NCBI GenBank assembly: GCA_003223645.1
Contig: QHVT01000004.1
Span: 371,334 to 435,333, forward strand
Source: Acidobacteriota bacterium
GTDB lineage: Bacteria > Acidobacteriota > Thermoanaerobaculia > Gp7-AA8
DNA length: 64,000 bases
Reading direction: 5' to 3'
The stretch's first letter is position 1, and each line of letters opens with the position of its first letter. A model generated the notes under the pieces. The model was not told the origin of the DNA. It worked only from the letters and a program-made list of their open reading frames with translations, and did not search any database. Both the position numbers and the translations under genes were made by a program. Below are positions 9,470-17,348 of this stretch, piece by piece.

Positions 9470-10876
9470 CTACGCCACCTTGTCCCCGCCGATCAACTTC
9501 ACTTTCGCCAGCAGCTCGTCCATCTTCATGCCCGACAGCGCTTCGAAGAGCGCGGGCACCTGGGCGGCGATGGTGGCAAGGTCGCCGGTAATCTTGTGCG
9601 CGCCGGCGGCGTTGCCGTCGCCGGTCGAGACGATCGTGATGCGGTCGACGTTCGCGAGCGGCGCGGCCATCGCCCTGACGACTTCCGGCATCTGCGTGAT
9701 GAGGCGGTCGACGACGGCGGCCTGGTTCCATTCCTGGTATGCCACGGCTTTGACGTTCATCGCCTTCGCCTCGGCCTCACCTTTCTTGAAGATGATCTCG
9801 GCCTCGGCCTCACCTTCCGCACGCACCGAGTTCGCGCGGCCCTCCGCTTCGGTGATCAGGCGCTGGCGCTCCGCCGACGCGAGCGTCTCGATGCGCATGC
9901 GCTCCACTTCGGCGCCTTTCAACACCGTCGCGATCAGTTCCTTCTCGTGGCGCAGGATCTCGGCCTCTTCGACTTTGATCTGCTCCTGCTTCTGGATCTG
10001 CTGCACGCGCACCGACTCGGCGACGACCTGCTGCTCCATGATCTTCGACTGAATCTCGTAGGCCTTGTCGGCCTGCGCTTCCTGGCGCTTCGTCGTCTCG
10101 ACGAACAGTGCCTTCTTGACGTCGAGGTCCCGCTGCGCCTCGGCCTGCGCGGCGAGTGACAGCGTCTCCGCGAGCACCCGCTGCTGATCGGCCTCGGCGC
10201 GTTTGATCGCGGCTTCACGCAACGCTTCGGCGCGCTTGATCGCCGTGTCGCGCTCCGCTTCCGCAGCCGCGATGTCGGCCATCATCTTGATGCGCACGAT
10301 ATCGGGGCGGCCCATGTTGGCGATGTAGTCGTTGCCGTCTTTCACCTCTTTGATGGTGAACGACACGACTTCGAGTCCCATCTTGTCCATGTCATCCGCA
10401 CACGTCGAGCGCATGCGGTCGGCGACCATCTCCGGCTGCTTGACGATCTCCTCCACCGTCAGCTGTCCGATGATGCCGCGCAGGTGACCTTCCATCACGA
10501 GGCGGATGAGACCTTCACGCTGCGGAGGCGTCTTCGAGAGAAACTGCTCCGCCGAGGTGAGGATCGACTCCTGATCGCTCTTCACTTTGATCTGCGCGAC
10601 CGCTTCGACCGTCACGGCCACGCCCTGTTTCGTGTAGAGGTCCTGCTTCGGTGCGACGTCGAACGACATCAGCTCCAGCGGCAGCGACTTCCAGCTGTGG
10701 ATCATCGGGAAAATCAGCGTGCCGCCGCCCTTGATCACGCGCGTGCCGCCGACGCCGTAGACGATGAACGCCTCGTTCGGCCCGACCTTGCGATACATCT
10801 GGGCGATGAATCCGAGGAGCATCAACGTGCCCGCGACGATGCCCCCTACGACAAGCCAGGTTGAAAGTGTCAACAT
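9470..10876 (-). CDS. Flotillin (SPFH-domain membrane scaffold)
   Basis: 468 residues. An N-terminal membrane helix (about 5-25) is followed by the SPFH/band-7 domain (about 28-215) and a long Ala/Glu/Lys/Arg-rich coiled coil (about 215-390) with repeated EAE-type heptads, then an apolar C-terminus. This order is that of bacterial FloT/YuaG flotillins, which organise membrane microdomains. The preceding gene on the same strand encodes an NfeD-like protein, the usual flotillin partner (YuaF). A family G hairpin separates them. Start ATG 10876 has GAGGAGG upstream. Confidence 0.93.
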   Translation of the reverse strand: MLTLSTWLVVGGIVAGTLMLLGFIAQMYRKVGPNEAFIVYGVGGTRVIKGGGTLIFPMIHSWKSLPLELMSFDVAPKQDLYTKQGVAVTVEAVAQIKVKSDQESILTSAEQFLSKTPPQREGLIRLVMEGHLRGIIGQLTVEEIVKQPEMVADRMRSTCADDMDKMGLEVVSFTIKEVKDGNDYIANMGRPDIVRIKMMADIAAAEAERDTAIKRAEALREAAIKRAEADQQRVLAETLSLAAQAEAQRDLDVKKALFVETTKRQEAQADKAYEIQSKIMEQQVVAESVRVQQIQKQEQIKVEEAEILRHEKELIATVLKGAEVERMRIETLASAERQRLITEAEGRANSVRAEGEAEAEIIFKKGEAEAKAMNVKAVAYQEWNQAAVVDRLITQMPEVVRAMAAPLANVDRITIVSTGDGNAAGAHKITGDLATIAAQVPALFEALSGMKMDELLAKVKLIGGDKVA

Positions 10877-10898
10877 AGTTCCATGTCCTCCTCGCGCT

Positions 10899-10982
10899 CG
10901 TCATCCTGAGCCGCGAAGACAGCGAAGGATCTCAAGCCGCGTAGCTCGAGATCCTTCGGCCTCTTCGGGCCTCAGGATGACG
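10899..10982. repeat. Word-type hairpin element, family G (copy 1)
   Basis: Begins CGTCATCCTGAGCCGCGAAG and ends with the complement CTCAGGATGACG, with GAAGGATCTC / GAGATCCTTC as inner arms. It supplies the final TCA TCC TGA of the NfeD-like gene. Further copies are at 12227, 19877, 38960 and 57024. Confidence 0.9.
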
Positions 10983-11556
10983 ATTCATTCGTGAGATCGT
11001 CGTACGGCACCACGTAGGCAATTCCTTTTTCGTATTTCGTGACGACGACCTCGGTGCCTTTGTCGATCGCGCGTCCGTCATCGCTGCGCGCGCCGCAGAC
11101 GCGGCGCGCGCCGGAGTGCGTGAACACGATCTCGCCCGTACCGTCGCCGGCGCGGATCGGAATGACCGTGCGCGCGATGATGCCGGTCATGTTCAGCGAC
11201 TCCGCGAGCGACTCGCGTCTCGAGAGAGCATTGATCGCCGAGTTGATGACCGCACCTCCGACGAGACCGATCACACTCGCGCCGGTGAGCTGGAGCGCGC
11301 TCGACCACGGAGTGAGGCGCTCGAGCAAAAGACCGCCGCCGCCGAACCACGTCAGAAACGCGGTGATCGCCGCGGCGTTGATCATCGACGTCTTCGCGCG
11401 CTTCGGCGCCGCGTGACGAATCCCGCGCGGCAGATGCAGCACGCGATGTCCGTGAAAGACGTGATCGAACACGTTCACGCGCTCCAGACCGGAGACGAAC
11501 GAGACCACGGAGAGTCCCAGTCCGGCGATGAAGCAAATGATGAATAGCGACGTCAT
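10972..11556 (-). CDS. NfeD/YuaF-like membrane protein, flotillin partner
   Basis: 194 residues. An N-terminal helix (about 3-22), two further helices in the middle (about 60-110) and a C-terminal OB-fold-like segment containing GIIARTVIPIRAGDGTGEIVF and KGTEVVVTKYEKGIAYVVPY match NfeD/YqiJ-type partners of flotillin. It is immediately upstream of the flotillin gene on the same strand. The last residues (SSS) and the stop codon are donated by repeat element G1, so the native C-terminus may have been slightly altered. The start ATG at 11556 has GAGGAA upstream, at the very edge of repeat D1. Confidence 0.82.
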   Translation of the reverse strand: MTSLFIICFIAGLGLSVVSFVSGLERVNVFDHVFHGHRVLHLPRGIRHAAPKRAKTSMINAAAITAFLTWFGGGGLLLERLTPWSSALQLTGASVIGLVGGAVINSAINALSRRESLAESLNMTGIIARTVIPIRAGDGTGEIVFTHSGARRVCGARSDDGRAIDKGTEVVVTKYEKGIAYVVPYDDLTNESSS

Positions 11557-11561
11557 AGTTC

Positions 11562-11679
11562 CTCGGTTACTCGGTTACGCGGTTACGCGGTTACGCGGTT
11601 ACGCGGTTACGCGGTTACGCGGTTGCGCGGTTGCGCGGTTTTGCTGCGTGACCGCGCGACCGCGCAACTGCGCAACCGG
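11562..11679. repeat. Word-type hairpin element, family D (copy 1)
   Basis: The 8-bp word CGGTTACG is tandemly repeated about seven times, drifts to CGGTTGCG, and is followed by the complementary arm (GCGACCGCGCAACTGCGCAACC). It fills the space between the XRE stop and the Shine-Dalgarno of the NfeD-like gene. Other copies: 21246, 29401, 31808. Confidence 0.9.
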
Positions 11680-12165
11680 TCACCTCCGCCTCTTTCGTGT
11701 AATACCCACCGCCTCGATGTCCGCGATCAGCCGTTCCATCAGCTGGCGGTTCTCGACGATCGAGCCGAACCACACGAGGCAGTCGCGCGAGTTTTCGTGT
11801 TTGGCGATTCGCAGCAATGCCTCGCTGAGCGTCGGATCGGCGGCGAATTCCTCCGATCCGTCGATCAACCAGAGATCGAGCTGGTCGTCCAGGCCGTGAC
11901 GCGGCTTGTGCGGGTGATGCTCTTCGAGATCGTCGACGAGATATCCCGGATGTACTTTGAAGAACCGCGCGAGCGCCAGCCGCGTACCGCTCGTCAGATG
12001 CGGACGCGCGCCGCTCTCGAGCTGCGAGAGATACGACTGGCTGATCTTTCCTCCCAGCTCCTCGCGCACCCCCTTCGATACCTCGGCCTGCGTCAGTTCC
12101 CGCCCCAGCCCGCGGCTGAATCCCGCGAGCGCGCGCATCTTTGCCAGCTTCTGTCCCAGCGTCAT
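11680..12165 (-). CDS. XRE-family helix-turn-helix regulator
   Basis: 161 residues from the ATG at 12165. An N-terminal HTH (about 2-70) with LTQAEVSKGVREELGGKISQSYLSQLESGARPH (a split recognition helix) is followed by a C-terminal domain rich in charged residues (DDQLDLWLIDGSEEFAADP) of unknown ligand. An in-frame TTG 13 codons upstream was rejected because it coincides with a good promoter (TTGACG, 17 bp, TATATT) whose transcript would start just before 12165. A 15-bp palindrome over the start codon suggests autorepression. Divergent from the AAA ATPase gene. Confidence 0.85.
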   Translation of the reverse strand: MTLGQKLAKMRALAGFSRGLGRELTQAEVSKGVREELGGKISQSYLSQLESGARPHLTSGTRLALARFFKVHPGYLVDDLEEHHPHKPRHGLDDQLDLWLIDGSEEFAADPTLSEALLRIAKHENSRDCLVWFGSIVENRQLMERLIADIEAVGITRKRRR

Positions 12166-12204
12166 TGCAATTTGCAATATATTGCCGATTGTAATATTCG
12201 TCAA
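12164..12204 (-). promoter_or_regulatory. Promoter and palindromic operator of the XRE gene
   Basis: On the minus strand, -35 TTGACG (12204-12199), a 17-bp spacer and -10 TATATT (12181-12176). The palindrome ATTGCAATTTGCAAT (12164-12178) overlaps the -10 and the ATG. The predicted transcript start is only about 4 nt before the ATG, so the mRNA is effectively leaderless. The tract is markedly AT-rich against its surroundings. Confidence 0.75.
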
Positions 12205-12226
12205 GTGCCGGTACAGTGACAGTCAG

Positions 12227-12312
12227 CCGTCACCCTGAGCCGCGAAGACGACGAAGGGTCTCAAACCTCGCTGATCGCGATTTGAGATCCTTCGCTTTGC
12301 TCAGGATGACGG
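12227..12312. repeat. Word-type hairpin element, family G (copy 2)
   Basis: Begins CCGTCACCCTGAGCCGCGAA and ends GCTCAGGATGACGG, with TTTGAGATCCTTCG as inner arm. Located between the divergent XRE and AAA genes, immediately before the AAA start. Confidence 0.9.
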
Positions 12313-12327
12313 ACAGAACGCGACGCC

Positions 12328-13815
12328 ATGTCTCATCAACAGAGTGTGTTGGACCTCAAGGCGCTGGTGCGCTCGTTCCACTCGCTGATCGCCATCGAGA
12401 CGGTCGAGGAGGAGAGAGTGCGGGCGATCCTCAGCGAGGTTGCCGAGAGCCTGCAGCTGCCGTTCTTCGAATGGTCGGTGACGGCCGGCTTCCATCGCGG
12501 CTACGGATCTGCGATCGGCAACACGCAGGAAGCACTGGGTGCGCTCAAGCACATGGCCGAGCTGCAGCATGACGCGATCTACATGCTCAAGGATCTCTGC
12601 CCGCATCTCACGAAGCCGGAGACGACGCGCGCGCTGCGCGAGCTCGCGGCGAAGCTGACGCACACCGCGTCGGCGATCGTGCTGACCGGCGAGCCGATCG
12701 AGCTGCCGCGCGATCTCGAGGCGATGGCCGTGCGCTTCACGCTGGAGCTGCCGGATGAGGGCGAGCGGCGCGACGCGGTGCGGCGCGTAGTCGACGCGAT
12801 GAAAGCGCGCCAGCCGGTGCAGGTGGATTTGTCGCGCGACGACGCGCAACACCTCATCCAGGCGCTGGCCGGTCTCACGCTGCAGCAGACGCGCACCGTG
12901 ATCGCGCAGGCGATCGTCGACGACGGGAAGCTCACGCCGCTGGACATCGATCAGGTGATCCGCGCGAAGGGCGAGATCATCGATCGCGGCGGACTGCTGG
13001 AGTTCTTTCCGCTCGAAGACAATCACTTCGAGCTCGGCGGATTCGCGCGCTTGAAAGAGTGGCTCGCGAATGCGCAGACGGGGTTCACCGCGGAAGCGAA
13101 AGCGCTCAACCTGCAGGCGCCGAAGGGCGTGCTGTTCGCGGGCGTGCAGGGCTGCGGCAAATCGCTCGCCGCGAAGTTCATCGCGCGCGAGTGGAAGCTG
13201 CCGCTGCTCAAGCTCGAAGCGGGACGGCTGTACGACAAGTACGTCGGCGAGTCGGAGAAAAACTTCCGGCGCGCGACGACGGTCGCGCAGGCGATGGCGC
13301 CGGTCGTGTTGTGGATCGACGAGATCGAGAAAGCATTCGCGTCGACGACCGCGGCCGACGCGGACGGCGGACTGTCGCAGCGTCTGTTCGGATCGTTTCT
13401 CACCTGGCTGCAGGAAAAAGAAGACGGCGTGTTCGTCGTCGGCGCGGCGAACGACGTCAACCGCCTCCCGCCCGAGTTGCTGCGCAAAGGACGCTTCGAC
13501 GAGATCTTCTTCGTCGATCTCCCAACGAGCGCGGAGCGCGAGACGATCTTCGCGATTCATCTCCGCTCGCGAAAGCAGGACGTTGCGCGCTTCGATCTCG
13601 CGCAGCTCGCGGCGGCCGGCGAAGGGTTCAGCGGCGCGGAGATCGAACAGGCCGTGATCGCGTCGCTCTACTGCGCGCTGCGCACGAAAGCGCCGCTGAC
13701 GACGGAGGCGCTGCTCGACGCGCTGCGCACGACCGTGCCGCTGTCGGTGGCGCGGCATGAAGACGTGGAGCGGCTGCGGCGATTTTCCGAAGGGCGATTC
13801 ACGCCGGTGGCGTGA
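12328..13815 (+). CDS. Ycf46-like AAA ATPase
   Basis: 495 residues. The N-terminal half resembles the helical leader of cyanobacterial/plastid Ycf46 proteins. The C-terminal AAA domain has Walker A GVQGCGKS (about 272-279), Walker B VVLWIDEIEKAF (about 326-337), sensor-1 VVGAANDVNRLPPELLRKGRFDEIF with the arginine residues of the second-region homology, and a helical lid with GAEIEQAV. This is a chaperone-like or regulatory ATPase of unknown substrate, probably a hexamer. The 3' end overlaps the convergent phosphatase gene by 17 bp. Confidence 0.88.
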   Translation: MSHQQSVLDLKALVRSFHSLIAIETVEEERVRAILSEVAESLQLPFFEWSVTAGFHRGYGSAIGNTQEALGALKHMAELQHDAIYMLKDLCPHLTKPETTRALRELAAKLTHTASAIVLTGEPIELPRDLEAMAVRFTLELPDEGERRDAVRRVVDAMKARQPVQVDLSRDDAQHLIQALAGLTLQQTRTVIAQAIVDDGKLTPLDIDQVIRAKGEIIDRGGLLEFFPLEDNHFELGGFARLKEWLANAQTGFTAEAKALNLQAPKGVLFAGVQGCGKSLAAKFIAREWKLPLLKLEAGRLYDKYVGESEKNFRRATTVAQAMAPVVLWIDEIEKAFASTTAADADGGLSQRLFGSFLTWLQEKEDGVFVVGAANDVNRLPPELLRKGRFDEIFFVDLPTSAERETIFAIHLRSRKQDVARFDLAQLAAAGEGFSGAEIEQAVIASLYCALRTKAPLTTEALLDALRTTVPLSVARHEDVERLRRFSEGRFTPVA

Positions 13816-16570
13816 CTTCCAAAGCCACCACCACCAGCGTCAGATCATCGGCCAGCTCGCCGCCGCTGAACGCGGTCGCGGCGCCGGCGATGCGCTCCTG
13901 CAGTTCGCTCGCGCTCGCGTTGCGATGCATGCTCACCAGCTCCTCGATGCGCTCCTCGCCGAACATCTCTCCGTCGCCGCCGCTCGCTTCGGAGACGCCG
14001 TCGGTGAAGAGCACGAGCCGGTCGCCCGTGGCGATCGCGGTTTCTTTCTCCGTGTACGCGTCGTTGCGCAGCAGGCGCGAGAACGCCGGTCCGCCGTCGC
14101 TGAGCCGCTCGATGGTGCCGTCAGTGTGCGCGAGCACCGGCGCGTTGTGGCCGGCGTTGCACCAGCGCAAACGCATCGACGCGGTGTCGATCGTCGCGTA
14201 GAAAAACGTCACGAATCGTCCGCCGGTGAGGCTCGAGACCACCACGCGCCGCACGCGCTCGCACAAGTCGCGTGGGCTACCGCTCGCCGACGCGCGCACC
14301 GCCGCCTGCAGGCCCGACATCGTGAGCGCCGCCGACATCCCCTTGCCCGCGACGTCGCCGATGCACACCGCCAGCTCGGTGTCGCTCAGCTTCAGCATGT
14401 CGTAATAGTCGCCGCCCATCGTGCGCGCGGGCTGCCACGTGCCGCTCAGCTCCAGTCCCGCCACGCTCGGCATCTCTCGCGGCAGGAGGCTCTCCTGGAT
14501 CGCGCGTGCCTGTTCGTAGTCCGCTTCCTCGCGCTGCTGGCGGATGCGGTCGATGCCGATGTCGAGTTGATCGGCAACGCCGCGCAAAAAGTCGATGTCT
14601 TCGACGTCGAACGCCGCGCCGTTGAGCTTCGCCGCCAGCGCGATGAATCCGTTGACCGGAGTTCCGGGCGTGTTGACCGGAACGATGAGCACCGCTTCCA
14701 TCCGCTTGAGCGCCGCCGCCGCGTCCTCCGGCAGCGCGTGCCGCGACGGATCGAACGGACGGTCGAGCGGCAACAGCGGCGCGCGGCGCATGCGCATCGT
14801 TCCGATCACCGAGTCCGCGAGTCCTACTTTCGCCGCGGCGACGAACTCCTCGTTGCGCGTCACGAACATCGCGACCGCACGGTTTTGCAGCGCGTGTTGC
14901 GTCTTCTCCGCGGCCGACGTGAGGAATGCGCCAAGGTCGTTCGCGGACAGAGTGTCGGCAGCGATCGCGCGCAGCGCTTCCGGATAGTCGTACTTGTGGC
15001 GAAACAGGTTGCGGTCGACGAGCGTCTGCAGCTTGTTGCGCAGCGGCACGACCACCAGCGCGACGACGAGCGTCGACGCGATCACCATCGTCTGATTGCG
15101 CACGCCGGCGACGCTCACCAGCAGCGTTCCGATCCCGCCAACCAGCACGAGATACATCACGATGATCGCGCCGGTGAGAAACGCGTACGCGACGGTCTTG
15201 CGGATGATGATGTCGATGTTCATCAGCCGGTACTTCAGGATCGCGAACGCGAACGAGATCGGGATCAGCAGATAGGCGACCACGGGGATCATGCCGACGA
15301 ATTCCGCCGCATGCATCCATTCGCGCATCGATCCGCCGGAGCTCAGGAGGTAGAGCGAGATGACTTCCGTGATGACGAAGATCATGATCTTCGTCAACAG
15401 CGCGATGAGCGTTCCCCACAGCGGCCACTTCACCTGCCGCCGCTCCTCCGGACCGGACTCGCGGTACGAGCGATAGAGTGCGATGCAGGTGAAGATCGGA
15501 AACGCGGCGACCACGAGGATCGGAGCCACCGCCGTGAATATGCCGATCCCGACAGCGACGTACTTCCAACCCAGCGCATTGGTGATGCGCGTCGCGCCGA
15601 GAAGGACGCCGGCCATCGCGAAAAGCGACGCGATCGGCCGATTCCAGAACGCGCGCCAGCCTTCGCCGCGTCCCTTGCGGACGACCCACCAGGCCACGCT
15701 CATCCCGATCAATGCCAGCGCACCCGATCCGACTTTCAACGCCAGATCGATTTGATCGCTGGCGCTTGCTTTGACGGCAAGAACGGATTGCGCCAGCGCG
15801 ATCATGGCGAAGAGCAGGACCGCCACGATCGGAAGGCCATACACCCACCGCAGCACGCGCGGCGACTTTTGGATGACCGGCCGCTCGCGCGGAAAGACGA
15901 GCGCGAGGTGCAGCACGATCGGCACAAAGGCGAAGCCGGCCACGGCCAAAGCGAGCACGGGAACGAGCGATTGCTGCTCGGCGGCGATCCCGCGAAGCGT
16001 CGAACCGTCGAGCACGACCAGCGGCGGCGTCAGGAGCGACACCGCACCGATCATGACCATCGCATAGAAGACGGCCACGCGCCGGTCATCAGTACGGCGC
16101 GTGAACACCACCAATCCGATGAGGACGAATACGGACGCGACCAGGACCCGAACGACGAACATCGCGAGGAACGTCGGGTTCGCGAGCGGCGAAGTGACGC
16201 GAACCGGCAAATCGAGAACCCGTTTGTCGCGCTTCACGCGATACATCAGCACGTCGCCCGATTTCGCGCGCCGATCGAGCGCGCGGAGCCGCGTCACGTC
16301 GCCGACCGGAATTCCGTTGATCGAGACCACTTCGTCGCGCGTACGCACGCCGGCCTGGTCAGCACCGGACGACCCGTAAACGATGAGGACCGCGCCCGGC
16401 TTGAAGCCGAACACCGCCGGCCGCTTCGACTGCGGCCCCGTGACAGGAAAGTAATTGAGGCCGCTGATCCCGACCCGATGCCAGTAACGCAGGCGCATCG
16501 CGGTGTAAACGATCGACCCGCCGGCAATCACCAGCGTGAGCAGCAGCACGACCGCGACGCGCCGCTTCAA
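13799..16570 (-). CDS. Multi-pass membrane PDZ protein with C-terminal SpoIIE/PP2C serine phosphatase
   Basis: 923 residues from a TTG at 16570. This start is chosen because GGAGGGG precedes it, the first residues lead straight into a membrane helix (about 4-24), and it forms a TTGA overlap with the folE stop; the open frame further upstream is only the folE shadow. Order: helix, PDZ-like domain (about 45-125, DQAGVRTRDEVVSINGIPV), about eight membrane helices (about 135-420), a cytoplasmic GAF-like region, then the phosphatase (about 685-920) with TMGGDYYDM, IGDVAGKGMSAA, WCNAGHNAP and LFTDGVSEASGGDGE metal-binding motifs. It probably dephosphorylates a protein partner, such as an anti-anti-sigma factor, in response to an envelope signal. 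No cognate STAS/RsbW gene is nearby. Confidence 0.88.
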   Translation of the reverse strand: MKRRVAVVLLLTLVIAGGSIVYTAMRLRYWHRVGISGLNYFPVTGPQSKRPAVFGFKPGAVLIVYGSSGADQAGVRTRDEVVSINGIPVGDVTRLRALDRRAKSGDVLMYRVKRDKRVLDLPVRVTSPLANPTFLAMFVVRVLVASVFVLIGLVVFTRRTDDRRVAVFYAMVMIGAVSLLTPPLVVLDGSTLRGIAAEQQSLVPVLALAVAGFAFVPIVLHLALVFPRERPVIQKSPRVLRWVYGLPIVAVLLFAMIALAQSVLAVKASASDQIDLALKVGSGALALIGMSVAWWVVRKGRGEGWRAFWNRPIASLFAMAGVLLGATRITNALGWKYVAVGIGIFTAVAPILVVAAFPIFTCIALYRSYRESGPEERRQVKWPLWGTLIALLTKIMIFVITEVISLYLLSSGGSMREWMHAAEFVGMIPVVAYLLIPISFAFAILKYRLMNIDIIIRKTVAYAFLTGAIIVMYLVLVGGIGTLLVSVAGVRNQTMVIASTLVVALVVVPLRNKLQTLVDRNLFRHKYDYPEALRAIAADTLSANDLGAFLTSAAEKTQHALQNRAVAMFVTRNEEFVAAAKVGLADSVIGTMRMRRAPLLPLDRPFDPSRHALPEDAAAALKRMEAVLIVPVNTPGTPVNGFIALAAKLNGAAFDVEDIDFLRGVADQLDIGIDRIRQQREEADYEQARAIQESLLPREMPSVAGLELSGTWQPARTMGGDYYDMLKLSDTELAVCIGDVAGKGMSAALTMSGLQAAVRASASGSPRDLCERVRRVVVSSLTGGRFVTFFYATIDTASMRLRWCNAGHNAPVLAHTDGTIERLSDGGPAFSRLLRNDAYTEKETAIATGDRLVLFTDGVSEASGGDGEMFGEERIEELVSMHRNASASELQERIAGAATAFSGGELADDLTLVVVALEVTPPA

Positions 16571-17247
16571 TCCCTCGTTCCCCTCCGGTTCACGATCGAC
16601 ATGAACTCGTTGCGCGACCGCTCGTCGTTCAGAAACTCGCCGCGCAGCACGTTGGTCTCCATGAACGACGACTCCTGCTCCACGCCGCGCATCACCATGC
16701 ACATGTGCACGCCGCCCATCCACACGGCGATGCCGCGCGGCTCGAGGATCTTGTCGATCGTGTCCGTGACGTCGTGCGCGAGATGCTCCTGCGACTGCAG
16801 CCGCCGCATGTGCACCTCCACGATCCTCGGGATCTTCGACGCCCCGATGATCCACTCCTCGGGGATGTAGCCGACGATGAACCTTCCGAAGAAAGGAAGA
16901 ATGTGATGCGCGCAGAGCGTCTTGTACGTTCCGCCGATCACGACGAGGTTCTTGCAGTTGGGGTCCGCCGGCGAGCAGGCCTTGCGGAAGAGGGTTGTCA
17001 GTTTTTTGACATCCGTGAAGTCGTAGCCGCTCGTCATCGCCACCAGCGACTCCGACCAGCGCCGCGGCGTGTCGGCGAGATTCTCATCATCGAGATCGAC
17101 GTGCAGGTGGCGCAGCACCTCGCGGAGATGCTGCTGCAGCTTCTCGCGATCGACGGTGGGCCGCGGTTTATCGAGCAGTCCCCGCTCGTCGATGAGGGCT
17201 TCGAGCTCGGAAGGGGCGACGGCAAGTTCCAGTGATTCCTGATTCAT
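16567..17247 (-). CDS. folE: GTP cyclohydrolase I
   Basis: 226 residues. Converts GTP to 7,8-dihydroneopterin triphosphate, the first step of tetrahydrofolate and pterin synthesis. Zinc ligands are visible: Cys112 and His115 in LCAHHILPFFG, and Cys183 in MCMVMRGVEQESS. The usual CEHH has become CAHH, but the ligands remain. IVEVHMRRLQSQEHLA and QESSFMETNVLRGEF match the family. It is the first gene of a two-gene unit; its stop overlaps the TTG start of the membrane phosphatase. The gene diverges from the acyl-CoA dehydrogenase. Confidence 0.95.
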   Translation of the reverse strand: MNQESLELAVAPSELEALIDERGLLDKPRPTVDREKLQQHLREVLRHLHVDLDDENLADTPRRWSESLVAMTSGYDFTDVKKLTTLFRKACSPADPNCKNLVVIGGTYKTLCAHHILPFFGRFIVGYIPEEWIIGASKIPRIVEVHMRRLQSQEHLAHDVTDTIDKILEPRGIAVWMGGVHMCMVMRGVEQESSFMETNVLRGEFLNDERSRNEFMSIVNRRGTRD

Positions 17248-17276
17248 GAGGGCGAAGTATGCTGTAAACGCGCCGC

Positions 17277-17306
17277 TTGACCACTGAATGACGATTCATT
17301 CATACT
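17277..17306 (+). promoter_or_regulatory. FadR-type operator inside the acyl-CoA dehydrogenase promoter
   Basis: A perfect 7-bp inverted repeat TGAATGACGATTCATTCA (17285-17302) lies between a -35 (TTGACC, 17277-17282) and a likely -10 (CATACT, 17301-17306). It differs at one position from the Bacillus subtilis FadR (TetR-family) consensus TGAATGAMTANTCATTCA as I recall it. Its place in the promoter spacer predicts repression relieved by long-chain acyl-CoA. The downstream gene is an acyl-CoA dehydrogenase. Confidence 0.82.
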
Positions 17307-17348
17307 GGCGCGGTTTCTGTAACACCGCACGCAACAGGGAGTTTGATC

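Noticed and set aside
13757-16870. Long plus-strand frame over the phosphatase and folE
   Set aside because: Arg/His/Asp-rich shadow; the minus-strand genes carry PP2C and GTP cyclohydrolase motifs.
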